From contig VGAB01000005.1 in NCBI GenBank assembly GCA_016870935.1, positions 1 through 38,513 on the forward strand: a stretch of DNA of 38,513 bases, in the 5' to 3' direction. The notes beneath the pieces are model-generated. The model did not search any database and was not told where the DNA came from. It saw only the letters and a program-made list of their open reading frames with translations. This document shows positions 7,707 to 16,265 of this stretch, piece after piece (the first letter of the stretch is position 1; every line of letters starts with the position of its first letter). The stretch is from Actinomycetota bacterium (lineage in GTDB: Bacteria; Actinomycetota; Acidimicrobiia; Acidimicrobiales; Ilumatobacteraceae). The position numbers and the translations under genes are program-made.

Positions 7707-9127
7707 AGCAAAGCGGTCACGGCCTTGCCATCGGCCTTGCCCTTTGAGGCCTTCATGATCGCACCGACCAGCGCCCCGAGAGCCTTCTCTTCGCCGTCGC
7801 AATATTTCTTCCACGCCCCCGGCTCGGCGGCGATCGCGGCGTCGACCATCGCCTCGAGCGCGCTCGTGTCGAGCGCCTCAAAACCGCGCTTGGTCGCCAT
7901 CGCCGCGACATCTCCACCGCCGGCTTCGATCAAATCGGTGAGCAAAGTCTTGGCCTGGGTCGAGGTTACTTTTGCGTCTCGCTCGAGAATCGTCAGCGCC
8001 GCCAAGTCTTTCGCCGGCACCTTGGGCTTCGGGCCGAGTTCGGCGAACGCCTGTTGCACATAAACAATCGAGCGTCGCGGGTCGCCACCGTTGGCGACGA
8101 CATCGCGAACATAGTCATCTTGACCGCGCTCGACCACGACGATCGCCGACTCACCGTTTTTGTCGACGCCACACAATTCAGCGAGCATCTCACGTCGTGC
8201 CGCGGGCAATGGCGGCAAAGCCAGACGCACCCGGTCGATCCACGATTGCTCGGGCGCGAGCGGCACCAAATCTGGCTCTAAGAAATATCTATAGTCGTCA
8301 GCGTCTTCTTTGGTGCGCAGCGTCTCGGTGCGACCAGATGCGTCGTCCCAGTGACGGGTCTCCTGGCGCACGACTCCGCCACCTTCGATCAAATCGACTT
8401 GACGGCGCGCCTCATAATCGATCGCCCGGCCCACCGAACGAATCGAGTTCACATTCTTGATCTCGCAACGCGTGCCAAATGGTGTGCCCGGTTTATGCAC
8501 CGAGACATTGACGTCGCAACGCATCGAGCCCTCCTCCATTTTGGCGTCGCTAGCCCCGACGGCCAACAAGATCGCGCGCAACTCGGCGACATACTGCCGA
8601 GCTTGCTCTGATGTTCGAATGTCCGGGCGCGAAACAATCTCGACGAGCGGCACGCCCGCACGGTTGTAGTCGAGCAACGAATAGTCGCTGCCGTGAATGC
8701 GACCGGAAGACCCGCCAAAGTGGGTCGATTTGCCGGTGTCTTCCTCGAGATGGGCACGCTCGATGCCGATGCGCACATCGCCCGGCAACATCAGATAGCC
8801 GTCGACATTCAACGGATGATCGTATTGGGTGATCTGATACGCCTTCGGCAAGTCGGGATAGAAATAGTTTTTGCGATGAAACGTGCACGGTTGAATTTTG
8901 CAGTTCAAAGCCAGACCGATTCGCATCGCAAGTTCGATCGCATGCTTGTTGAGAACAGGCAAGGCACCAGGCAATCCCAGCGTTACGGGGTCGATGTTCG
9001 TGTTCGGCTCGTCACCGAAACGATTCGCACTCGCACTGAACATTTTCGTCTTCGTGGCCAACTCGACATGAACCTCGAGGCCGACCACGAGTTGCCAACC
9101 ATTGGGCAGAATCGAACTTTCGCTCAT
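7685..9127 (-). CDS. gatB: Aspartyl/glutamyl-tRNA amidotransferase subunit B
   Basis: GatB binds misacylated Glu-tRNA(Gln) or Asp-tRNA(Asn), activates the acyl group with ATP and converts it to the amide with ammonia from GatA. The 480-residue protein opens with GLEVHVELATKTKMFSA, followed by FHRKNYFYPDLPKAYQITQYD, the EEDTGKS block and VEIVSRPD, all hallmarks of GatB. A C-terminal helical YqeY-like domain (from about residue 330) is present, ending in a Lys/Ala-rich tail. Its ATG overlaps the gatA stop by four bases. The stop lies inside the fbpC coding end. Confidence 0.97.
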   Translation of the reverse strand: MSESSILPNGWQLVVGLEVHVELATKTKMFSASANRFGDEPNTNIDPVTLGLPGALPVLNKHAIELAMRIGLALNCKIQPCTFHRKNYFYPDLPKAYQITQYDHPLNVDGYLMLPGDVRIGIERAHLEEDTGKSTHFGGSSGRIHGSDYSLLDYNRAGVPLVEIVSRPDIRTSEQARQYVAELRAILLAVGASDAKMEEGSMRCDVNVSVHKPGTPFGTRCEIKNVNSIRSVGRAIDYEARRQVDLIEGGGVVRQETRHWDDASGRTETLRTKEDADDYRYFLEPDLVPLAPEQSWIDRVRLALPPLPAARREMLAELCGVDKNGESAIVVVERGQDDYVRDVVANGGDPRRSIVYVQQAFAELGPKPKVPAKDLAALTILERDAKVTSTQAKTLLTDLIEAGGGDVAAMATKRGFEALDTSALEAMVDAAIAAEPGAWKKYCDGEEKALGALVGAIMKASKGKADGKAVTALLQKKAKA

Positions 9128-10539
9128 GACGCCCGCTCGAGTTCTGCCGCGACTTTGAACATCGACTGCTCACCCAGTGTCGTGGCCAAAACTTGGATGC
9201 CGACCGGCATCGAGTCGGCACCCAACCCGAACGGCACGCTCATCGCGGGGTGACCGGCCAAATTGGTCGGAATCGTGAACACGTCGCACAAGTACATCGC
9301 CAACGGATTGTCGGTCTTCGAGCCGAACTTGAACGCCACCGACGGCGAAGTCGGCGTCAAGATCGCGTCGACTTTCGCATAGGCGCTGGCGAAATCATCT
9401 GCGATCAAACGGCGCACTTTCAACGCCTTGCCGTAATAGGCGTCGAAGTAACCCGCCGAAAGCGCGTAGGTGCCGAGCATGATGCGTCGCTTGACCTCTT
9501 CGCCAAAACCAGACTCTCGGGTCGCCGCATACATCGCATTCAAGTCGGGGGCGTCGACTCGGTTGCCGTAGCGAACGCCGTCGTATCGGGCCAGGTTGCT
9601 GCTCGCCTCCGCGGGCGCGATCAAGTAATAGGCGGTGAGACAATATTGCAGAGAGGGCAACTTGACATCGACGATCGTCGCGCCGGCGTCGCGCATCGCG
9701 TCAAACGCTGCTTCGAGTCGTGCAAGCACATCAGGTTCACAACCTTCAGGCAAATCAGTGACACGACCGATGCGCATGCCCTTGACGCCGTGGTCGAGAA
9801 CCGAAACTAACGAGGCGGCAGGTTGCGGGATCGAAGTCGAGTCGAGCGGATCGTGACCCGCGATCACTTCGAGCAAAGTGGCGGCGTCGCGCACATCTTG
9901 CGTGAACGGCCCGATCTGGTCGAGGCTGCTGGCGAATGCAACTAGTCCATAACGCGAAACGGTGCCGTATGTCGGCTTGACACCGACCACGCCACAGAGC
10001 GCGGCCGGTTGACGAATGCTGCCACCCGTGTCACTGCCCAGCGAGGCCGCGGCAAAACCGGCGCTGACCGCGGCGGCGCTTCCTCCACTCGAGCCACCGG
10101 GCACACGAGAGACATCCAGCGGATTTTTCGTCGGGCCGAACGCCGAGTTTTCGGTGCTCGAACCCATCGCGAACTCGTCGAGATTCGTCTTGCCGACCAC
10201 AACCGCGCCGGCCGCACGAAGTTTGCCGACCACCGTCGCGTCGTATGGGGGTTTCCATCCCTGAAGAATCTTCGATGAACAAGTTGTTTCAATGCCGCGC
10301 GTGCACATGTTGTCTTTGAGCGCGATCGGCACGCCGGCCAATGGGCCCGCGCTTTTGCCCGCCTTGATGTCGGCGTCGATTTTCGCCGCGTCTGTTCGAG
10401 CCTGCTCCGCGGTGACCAGATTGAAGGCGTGAATCTCGCCCTCGCGCGCCTTGATTCGGTCGAGGTGTTCTTCTAAGACACTTGTCGCCGTCAACGAACC
10501 ACCGCCGACTGCGGCGACAATTTCAACCAGTTTTTTCAT
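9124..10539 (-). CDS. gatA: Aspartyl/glutamyl-tRNA amidotransferase subunit A
   Basis: GatA is the glutaminase of the GatCAB complex and supplies ammonia to GatB. The 471-residue amidase-signature protein shows the full catalytic triad: Lys75 (IALKDN), cis-Ser150 (GGSSGGSAAAV) and Ser174 (GSDTGGSIRQPA), each four residues before its counterpart in Staphylococcus GatA (K79, S154, S178). The C-terminus (HPAMSVPFG, MPVGIQVLA) is also typical. It lies three bases after gatC and overlaps gatB by four, so the three subunits are translated from one message. The start is ATG at 10539. Confidence 0.97.
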   Translation of the reverse strand: MKKLVEIVAAVGGGSLTATSVLEEHLDRIKAREGEIHAFNLVTAEQARTDAAKIDADIKAGKSAGPLAGVPIALKDNMCTRGIETTCSSKILQGWKPPYDATVVGKLRAAGAVVVGKTNLDEFAMGSSTENSAFGPTKNPLDVSRVPGGSSGGSAAAVSAGFAAASLGSDTGGSIRQPAALCGVVGVKPTYGTVSRYGLVAFASSLDQIGPFTQDVRDAATLLEVIAGHDPLDSTSIPQPAASLVSVLDHGVKGMRIGRVTDLPEGCEPDVLARLEAAFDAMRDAGATIVDVKLPSLQYCLTAYYLIAPAEASSNLARYDGVRYGNRVDAPDLNAMYAATRESGFGEEVKRRIMLGTYALSAGYFDAYYGKALKVRRLIADDFASAYAKVDAILTPTSPSVAFKFGSKTDNPLAMYLCDVFTIPTNLAGHPAMSVPFGLGADSMPVGIQVLATTLGEQSMFKVAAELERAS

Positions 10540-10542
10540 CGA

Positions 10543-10845
10543 TCAAACATCGAATCCGATTGTGGGCGGCACCCTGAACCGACCGCTCTCGGCCGCGGGG
10601 GCTTGGCCCAGAACTTCTTCGCGGTTCAACGACTCGACTTCGACATCCTCACGCAAAACATTTTTGATCGGATACGGCTGGGTCATCGGCTCGACCCCCG
10701 CAAGATCTAGCGCGTCGATGTCGCGAAAATGTTCGAGCATGCCGGCGAGTTGAGCGGTCATTTTCTCGGCTTGCTCAGGGCTCAGACTCAAGCGTGCCAA
10801 ACGCGAAACCTTGATCACGGTTTCCTGCGAAATCTTTTCTGTCAC
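10543..10845 (-). CDS. gatC: Aspartyl/glutamyl-tRNA amidotransferase subunit C
   Basis: GatC is a 100-residue extended subunit that wraps GatA and GatB. The sequence VIKVSRLARLSLSPEQAEKMTAQL near the start and LDLAGVEPMTQPYPIKNVLREDV in the middle are the two standard GatC blocks (an N-terminal helical pair, then the V-P-loop). The start is GTG at 10845, with no strong ribosome binding site upstream. It is the first gene of gatCAB; lgt lies upstream on the same strand, and 43 bases separate the lgt stop from this start. Confidence 0.93.
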   Translation of the reverse strand: MTEKISQETVIKVSRLARLSLSPEQAEKMTAQLAGMLEHFRDIDALDLAGVEPMTQPYPIKNVLREDVEVESLNREEVLGQAPAAESGRFRVPPTIGFDV

Positions 10846-10888
10846 GGCGACAATTCTACGAGCGAATTCAGCGGGCAGAGTCGGCCGG

Positions 10889-11692
10889 TCAAGCCTGCTG
10901 TGATTCAGATTTCTTGCTCGAGGCCACCAGATAGATCACGGCACATGCGAACACGACGATCGATGTCCATTGATTGAAGCGCAAACCCCCGACGCTCTTG
11001 GCCGTGTCGATGCGCAACGACTCGACGAAAAATCGCAAGAACGTGTACGCCGCGACATACATCGCGAACAATGTCCCGTCTCTGTAGCGCCGCCGCCGTT
11101 CGGCCTTGATCAAACCCAGGCAGATCGCGAGACAACCGATCGACTCGTAGAGAAATGTCGGATGAAAAGTTGTTCCCGCCTCGAAGCCGGCGGCTTGCGC
11201 TTTTGCCGCCGAAACTTGCAGCGCCCATGCCAGATCGGTGGGCTTGCCGAAAAGTTCCTGGTTGAACCAGTTTCCCCAGCGGCCAATCGACTGCGCGAGC
11301 GCCAACGCCGGCGCGACGCAGGTCAGACCGGCGGCGATCGGTATCTGCTTCGACTTAGCCACGAACACGCCGGCCACGACACCGGCCGAGATGCCTCCCC
11401 AAACGCCGAGCCCGCCTTGCCAAATTTTTATCGTGTCGATCAGCCGACCATCGAACCTCTCCCAGTCGGTCAACACGTGATACAGACGCGCACCGACGAT
11501 GCCGATCGGCACGGCGATCATCGCGATCGAGCCGGCATCTTCGGGTTTGCCGAGTCCGCGCTCACCGAAGCGCTTTTTCGACAACCAAACCGCGGCGACC
11601 ACGGCGAGGGCGATCATCAATCCGTAGGCGTTGAACTTCAACGGGCCGATTTCGAGCGAACCAGCGGACGGACTCGGAATGACCGACAACAT
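10889..11692 (-). CDS. lgt: Prolipoprotein diacylglyceryl transferase
   Basis: Lgt attaches diacylglycerol from phosphatidylglycerol to the lipobox cysteine of prolipoproteins in the membrane. From ATG 11692 the protein has 267 residues and several hydrophobic helices. Family motifs are AYGLMIALAV, GARLYHVLTDW, GGLGVWGG, the signature GRWGNWFNQELFG and HPTFLYES. The frame is open another 96 bases upstream to 11788, but that start would cross into the divergent M48 gene and add a non-conserved, basic stretch, so I chose 11692. The window's fbpA product, with its lipobox-like signal, is a likely substrate. gatC follows downstream after 43 bases. Confidence 0.95.
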   Translation of the reverse strand: MLSVIPSPSAGSLEIGPLKFNAYGLMIALAVVAAVWLSKKRFGERGLGKPEDAGSIAMIAVPIGIVGARLYHVLTDWERFDGRLIDTIKIWQGGLGVWGGISAGVVAGVFVAKSKQIPIAAGLTCVAPALALAQSIGRWGNWFNQELFGKPTDLAWALQVSAAKAQAAGFEAGTTFHPTFLYESIGCLAICLGLIKAERRRRYRDGTLFAMYVAAYTFLRFFVESLRIDTAKSVGGLRFNQWTSIVVFACAVIYLVASSKKSESQQA

Positions 11693-11767
11693 GATTTTTA
11701 GGTTAGTTGTTGCGCCGAAATCGCGACCCTGTTGCCGTCTCGCCGTATTTGCTGGTCTACTTAATAG

Positions 11768-12661
11768 GTGTCCACAGCGCGGCGCCAAATCGACTCGGCG
11801 GCGATCAGCGCGTTGGCGCCGGTCGCCGCGCTGATTCCTATTTGGCTCGTCGCAATCGCGATTCTTTGGCTTCCGTTCTGGCGTTTTACCGATGTCTCAT
11901 ATCCGCTGTTCGCGTTCGCGTCGTTGGCACTCGGCATCGTTCTCTTCTCGAAGTCGATGCAGCGAGTGTTTCTCGCGCGTTTGCTCGGCGCCCGCAAGCC
12001 CTCGGCAAAAGAGTCGGCGATATTGCACATGGCGTGGCGGCGCGTCGCACAGGCGAATCATGTCGACAGCGAAAGTTTCGTTCTGGCGGTGGTCGACAGC
12101 AACGAGATAAACGCTTTTGCCTCGGGCGGCCACCTGGTCGTCGTTTCGTCTTATGCGATCAACGAACTCGATGAAAACGAATTGACGGGTGTTCTCGCGC
12201 ACGAATTGAGTCACCACCTCGGCTCGCATACCATCGCGTTGACCATCGCCCAATGGTTGAGCCTGCCGATACTTTTGTTGGCGCGGCTGGGCTTCAAGTT
12301 GCAGGGGTACGCCGAGCGAATCTCCAACGCATTTTCTTCTAAATTCGCCGCTCTGAAATTTTTCGGACTGCTGGTCGCCTCCGCCCTGACCGTGACCTCG
12401 TCGATGTTCGTCGCCGGTTTGCTTGTCGCCCAGGTCTTGAGCGGCGCCGTCGGCCACGCGTCAGAGTTTCAGGCTGACCATCGGGCTGTGCGCATGGGTT
12501 TCGGCAACGAACTATTGGCTGCGCTCAAACATGTCGTCGACGACGCTGAAACGGGCGACATCAGACCCGAAAACGCCCTGATTGTTTCGTCTCATCCGCC
12601 GGCGCGCGAGAGAATTTTTAACTTGAAGATCTTGCTCCGCACCGACGATCCGTTCAGGTAA
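11768..12661 (+). CDS. M48-family membrane zinc metalloprotease (HtpX-like)
   Basis: This 297-residue protein has two N-terminal membrane segments (about residues 12-36 and 44-62), then a peptidase M48 domain. The zinc site is H145-E146-x-x-H149 (VLAHELSHHLGSH) with the third ligand Glu233 (ASEFQADHRAVRMG), and HPPARERI near the end is typical of M48. Hydrophobic stretches at about 165-180 and 197-225 follow the metal motif, as in HtpX. A role in membrane protein quality control is likely but inferred. The start is GTG at 11768, divergent from lgt with 75 bases between. lnt begins 13 bases downstream. Confidence 0.85.
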   Translation: MSTARRQIDSAAISALAPVAALIPIWLVAIAILWLPFWRFTDVSYPLFAFASLALGIVLFSKSMQRVFLARLLGARKPSAKESAILHMAWRRVAQANHVDSESFVLAVVDSNEINAFASGGHLVVVSSYAINELDENELTGVLAHELSHHLGSHTIALTIAQWLSLPILLLARLGFKLQGYAERISNAFSSKFAALKFFGLLVASALTVTSSMFVAGLLVAQVLSGAVGHASEFQADHRAVRMGFGNELLAALKHVVDDAETGDIRPENALIVSSHPPARERIFNLKILLRTDDPFR

Positions 12662-12674
12662 CCAGCAACTTCGC

Positions 12675-14162
12675 ATGCTGCACGAGTTGGCGTCAACAAA
12701 ATCTCGCCGTGGGCGAAAACTCGGCGCACTCGTCGGCGGAATGCTCGTCGGCTTCAGCCTGCCACCGTGGGGTTGGTGGCCGCTGGCGATTATCGGTCTC
12801 GTCACGTTCTTCGCGGTTTGCAACGCGGCGAACGACGCTCGCGAACATTTTGTGTTGGGCATGTTTTTTGCGGTGCCGTGGTTCAGTCTCGGCATGTCGT
12901 GGATGTGGTGGCTCACCGCGCCGGGTTTCATTTTCGTGGTTTTCTTGTTCGCCGCACTTCACGGCACCGCCGCGATCGTCGCTGGTCGGGTCGGCATCCC
13001 CGCGTTGTCTCGACCAATCGCCCATTGTTTGGCCGAGGCGTTGCGGTTCTCTATTCCATTTGGTGGCGTGCCGTTGGCCACGATTCCGATCGCTGTTTCA
13101 CAAACTTGGCTGGCCGAAATCGGAAGCGTCGGTGGTCCGGTCTTGACGACTTGGTTCGTCTTTCAAACCGCGGCGACCATTCGCGCCTACCTCGATCGCC
13201 GCGAGTCGCGACTTACCGTGTTTCGTCTGACTTTGGTGCTCGGTTGCCTGATACTTTTCGCGCAGAATATCTCACCGGTCAGAAATTCCGGCGAAAACCT
13301 GCGCTTTGCAATCGTGCAGGGCGGCGGACCTCAGGGCGTGCTGGCGATTGACGCCCGCGCGCGCGACGCGGTCGACCGCCACCTGGCCGTCACAAGCACC
13401 ATCGAACTCGGCGACCGACCAGACGCCGTGCTCTGGCCGGAGAATGTGATCGATGTCGCCGAATTTTCTTCGAGCGTCGAATACGACGAGGTTCTTGCCG
13501 AAGCGCGACGCTTGGACGCCGAGTTTGTGGTTGGCATCACCGAAGATGCAGGGGCAAGCAGGTTTACAAACGCCCAAGTAGTGGTTCGACCCACCGGCGA
13601 AATCAGTTCTCGTTACGACAAAGTTCGTCGCGTTCCCTTTGGTGAATATGTTCCCGCGGGATTGCGCGACTTGCTCGGCGCGATCGGCGCCCCGATGAAT
13701 CGCATCCCTAGTGACGCGGTGGCGGGCACCGAGCCGGCGATTCTCGAGGTCAGAGGCAAGAAGGTCGCCGTGGTCATCTCGTGGGAGGCGTTCTTCTCTG
13801 GTCGCGCGAACAGCGGGGTCGAAGCAGGTGGTCAGGTGCTGCTCAACCCGACGAATGGTTCTAGTTACACGGGCACCGTTCTGCAAACCCAGCAACTTGC
13901 GGCAAATTCGTTGCGCGCTCGCGAAACCGGCAGGTATGTGTTGCAAGCGGCGACCACCGGCTTCAGCGCCCTGATCGAACCGTCGGGAGAAATCTCCAAT
14001 CGCGTGCCAATCGGAGTCGGGCGAACATTGATCGTCGATGTGCCGCTGCGATCCGGTCGAACCGTTTACTCGAGAATCGGCGATGCCCCGCTCATCGCGG
14101 GCTTGGTAATCGCGCTATTTGTGATCGTCCTGGCGCGAACTCGAAACAAGACGGCCGTATGA
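12675..14162 (+). CDS. lnt: Apolipoprotein N-acyltransferase-like protein with catalytic Cys replaced by Ser
   Basis: The 495-residue protein has an N-terminal block of membrane helices (about 15-200) and a nitrilase-like domain (about 207-440), the Lnt architecture. Lnt adds the third acyl chain to lipoproteins through a Glu-Lys-Cys triad (E267, K335, C387 in E. coli). Here Glu256 (LWPENV) and Lys316 (YDKVRRVPFGEYVP) are in place, but the nucleophile position reads VVISWEAFF, with Ser369 where Cys is expected. The remaining features, such as LLNPTNGSSY and QTQQLAANSLRARETGRYVLQAA, are well kept. It may use serine, have changed substrate, or be inactive. It follows the M48 gene by 13 bases and overlaps the next gene by four. 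Confidence 0.85.
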   Translation: MLHELASTKSRRGRKLGALVGGMLVGFSLPPWGWWPLAIIGLVTFFAVCNAANDAREHFVLGMFFAVPWFSLGMSWMWWLTAPGFIFVVFLFAALHGTAAIVAGRVGIPALSRPIAHCLAEALRFSIPFGGVPLATIPIAVSQTWLAEIGSVGGPVLTTWFVFQTAATIRAYLDRRESRLTVFRLTLVLGCLILFAQNISPVRNSGENLRFAIVQGGGPQGVLAIDARARDAVDRHLAVTSTIELGDRPDAVLWPENVIDVAEFSSSVEYDEVLAEARRLDAEFVVGITEDAGASRFTNAQVVVRPTGEISSRYDKVRRVPFGEYVPAGLRDLLGAIGAPMNRIPSDAVAGTEPAILEVRGKKVAVVISWEAFFSGRANSGVEAGGQVLLNPTNGSSYTGTVLQTQQLAANSLRARETGRYVLQAATTGFSALIEPSGEISNRVPIGVGRTLIVDVPLRSGRTVYSRIGDAPLIAGLVIALFVIVLARTRNKTAV

Positions 14163-14944
14163 ACAACGAGTCGTTCGTTTTGGTCGGCAAAAACACGAGT
14201 TGCACGGTCGACCCGACAAATGGCGGGCGTCTTGCATCGCTGATCGCCTTTGGTCGCGAATTATTGATCGTCAAAAACTCTGAGACGAACCCGCAACGGT
14301 GGGGTTCTTATCCGATGGTGCCGTATGCGGGCAGGGTTCGTGAAGGAAGGTTCAGCTTCGACGGCATCGACCACAATCTCGAACTGAGCATGCCTCCCCA
14401 CGCGATTCACGGCACGGTTCTTGATCGCCCGTTCGAGGTTCTCGACGCGAACAGCACGAGCGTGAGCATGCAAATCGATCTTGGCGACCGTTTCGCTTTC
14501 GAAGGTTTGGTAACGCAAACAATCTCGCTCGTCGACGATGTATTGAACTGCTCGCTGACCGTGCAGACTCGCTCGCCAAGAATGCCGGTTCAAGTCGGTT
14601 GGCACCCGTGGTTCGCGCGTCCCTGTCGTCTCGAAGCCGAGTTTTCAGAAATGTATGTCCGCGACGCCGCGGGTATCCCCACGGGAAGAACGATTGCGCC
14701 CCCGCCACCGCCGTATGACGACTGCTTTCGCGGATCGCGCCGGTCGCCACGAATAATTTTCGACGAATCGATTCACGTCACGGTCGAAAGCGACTGCTCG
14801 CACTGGGTCGTTTACGACCAGCCCGAGCACGCGATTTGTGTCGAGCCCCAATCTGGTCCGCCCGATGGCTTCAACCTCGAGCCGTTTTTCATCACGCCCG
14901 ATTCACCGATCAGCAGGTTCATGCGCCTCACCGTCTCCAGATAG
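14159..14944 (+). CDS. Aldose 1-epimerase-like protein (galactose mutarotase fold)
   Basis: This 261-residue protein has the beta-sandwich mutarotase features: NGGRLASLIAFGRELLI at the start, WGSYPMVPYAGRVREGRF near residue 44, the catalytic-type histidines in PPHAIHG and QVGWHPWF, and the late Glu in ICVEPQSGPPDGFNLEP. It would interconvert alpha and beta sugar anomers in the cytoplasm; the sugar is unknown. Its ATG overlaps the lnt stop (ATGA). A GT4 glycosyltransferase follows after 30 bases, which could link it to the glycan-like cluster. Confidence 0.85.
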   Translation: MNNESFVLVGKNTSCTVDPTNGGRLASLIAFGRELLIVKNSETNPQRWGSYPMVPYAGRVREGRFSFDGIDHNLELSMPPHAIHGTVLDRPFEVLDANSTSVSMQIDLGDRFAFEGLVTQTISLVDDVLNCSLTVQTRSPRMPVQVGWHPWFARPCRLEAEFSEMYVRDAAGIPTGRTIAPPPPPYDDCFRGSRRSPRIIFDESIHVTVESDCSHWVVYDQPEHAICVEPQSGPPDGFNLEPFFITPDSPISRFMRLTVSR

Positions 14945-14974
14945 AAGCAAAAAATGCACGGGTAGGATTTTCTG

Positions 14975-16264
14975 ATGAAAAAACCGTTTGACATCAACGG
15001 TCCGATTCGGCTCGCGTATCTGACATATCGCGGCAAGCCACATGTCGGTGGACAGGGCGTCTACTCGCGTCACCTGACCAAGGCCCTCGTCGATCTGGGG
15101 CACCACGTCGAGGTCTTCAGCGGGCAGCCTTACCCGGTCATCGATCCTCGCATCACGATGCACAAGTTGCCGAGTCTCGACATCTTCAACGACCATCACC
15201 CGGGTCGGTTTCCCGCCTACTGGGAACTGAACACCTGGCCTAATTTCGTCGAGGCGGCGATGTTTCTCAAGGGCACATTCGCCGAGCCGCTCACTTTCAG
15301 CATGCGTGCCCATCGGGCGTTGCGAGAACGCATCGACGACTTCGACCTGGTTCACGACAACCAATGTCTCGGCACTTCGATTCTCAAGATAGAAAAAATT
15401 ATTCCGACGATCGTCACTTTGCATCACCCGATCACCAGAGACCGCATGCTCGAGATGTCGCACACGAAGACGTGGTGGAAGCGCCGCGCGATCGGCCGAT
15501 GGTATTCATTCGTTTGGATGCAGGGCCGCGTCGCGAGCAAGTTGCCGCGCGTTGTCGTCGTCAGCGAAAACTCGATCAACGACATTCATACCGACATGGG
15601 CGTCTCGAAAGACCGCATGCGCCTGGTGCCTGTCGGGGTTGACCCCGATTTGTTCAGACCGATTTCTTCGATCAGTCGAAAACCTGGTCACTTGATAACC
15701 ACGGCTTCGGCCGATGTCGCGCTCAAGGGTCTGTCATTTTTGCTCGAAGCGCTGGCGAAACTTCGCACCGAGCGCGAAGTTCACCTGACGATAATCGGCA
15801 AGGCGCGCGAAGGCGCGAGCGCCGATTTGATCGACTCGCTCGGTTTGCGCGACTGCATCAGTTTCGTGTCGGGGGTTTCGGACGAAAGGATCGTCGAGCT
15901 CTACGCCGAGTCAGAGTTGGCGATAGTGCCCAGCCTCTACGAGGGTTTTAGTTTGCCAGCGATCGAGGCGATGAGCACCGGCATCTGTCTCGTGGCCACG
16001 ACGGGCGGCGCTCTACCCGAGGTAACGGGTCGTGACGGGGAAACGGTTTTGTCGTGCGCGACCGCCGACGCCGACGCACTGGCTGGGGCGATTCGTCGCG
16101 GGCTCGACGACGCCGAACTCAGGCAGAAAATCGGTCGAGCAGGTCGCCAACGGGTCGCCGAAAGGTGGAGTTGGCGCCATTGCGCACAACTCACCGTCGA
16201 CCAATATCGCGAGGTGCTCTCGATGCCGCACAATCTCGCCAAACTTGCGAAACGAAAGACCTGA
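14975..16264 (+). CDS. Glycosyltransferase family 4
   Basis: This 429-residue GT-B enzyme probably transfers a sugar from a nucleotide donor to a lipid or glycan acceptor at the inner face of the membrane. The N-terminal domain has LAYLTYRGKPHVGGQGVYSRHL with the glycine-rich acceptor loop (18-30). The C-terminal domain has VPVGVDPDLFRP, then the GT4 EX7E motif EGFSLPAIE and GALPEV. The start is ATG at 14975 with AGGA about nine bases upstream. It begins a run of three genes; the methyltransferase begins one base after its stop. Donor and acceptor cannot be read from the sequence. Confidence 0.9.
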   Translation: MKKPFDINGPIRLAYLTYRGKPHVGGQGVYSRHLTKALVDLGHHVEVFSGQPYPVIDPRITMHKLPSLDIFNDHHPGRFPAYWELNTWPNFVEAAMFLKGTFAEPLTFSMRAHRALRERIDDFDLVHDNQCLGTSILKIEKIIPTIVTLHHPITRDRMLEMSHTKTWWKRRAIGRWYSFVWMQGRVASKLPRVVVVSENSINDIHTDMGVSKDRMRLVPVGVDPDLFRPISSISRKPGHLITTASADVALKGLSFLLEALAKLRTEREVHLTIIGKAREGASADLIDSLGLRDCISFVSGVSDERIVELYAESELAIVPSLYEGFSLPAIEAMSTGICLVATTGGALPEVTGRDGETVLSCATADADALAGAIRRGLDDAELRQKIGRAGRQRVAERWSWRHCAQLTVDQYREVLSMPHNLAKLAKRKT

Positions 16265-16265
16265 A

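Noticed and set aside
11690-11710. TTAGGTTAG beside the lgt start as an iron box
   Set aside because: Only the first nine bases match the DtxR/IdeR consensus; the CCTAA half is missing.
11693-11788. Longer N-terminus of lgt starting at 11788
   Set aside because: The extra 32 residues are basic and unlike Lgt, and they would overlap the divergent M48 gene. ATG 11692 fits the family start.
16032-16265. Extended start for the methyltransferase (and likewise 16883-17005 for the toroid gene)
   Set aside because: These stretches are out-of-frame copies of the upstream coding genes. The internal starts at 16266 and 17006 keep family length and fit the one-base gap and the ATGA overlap.
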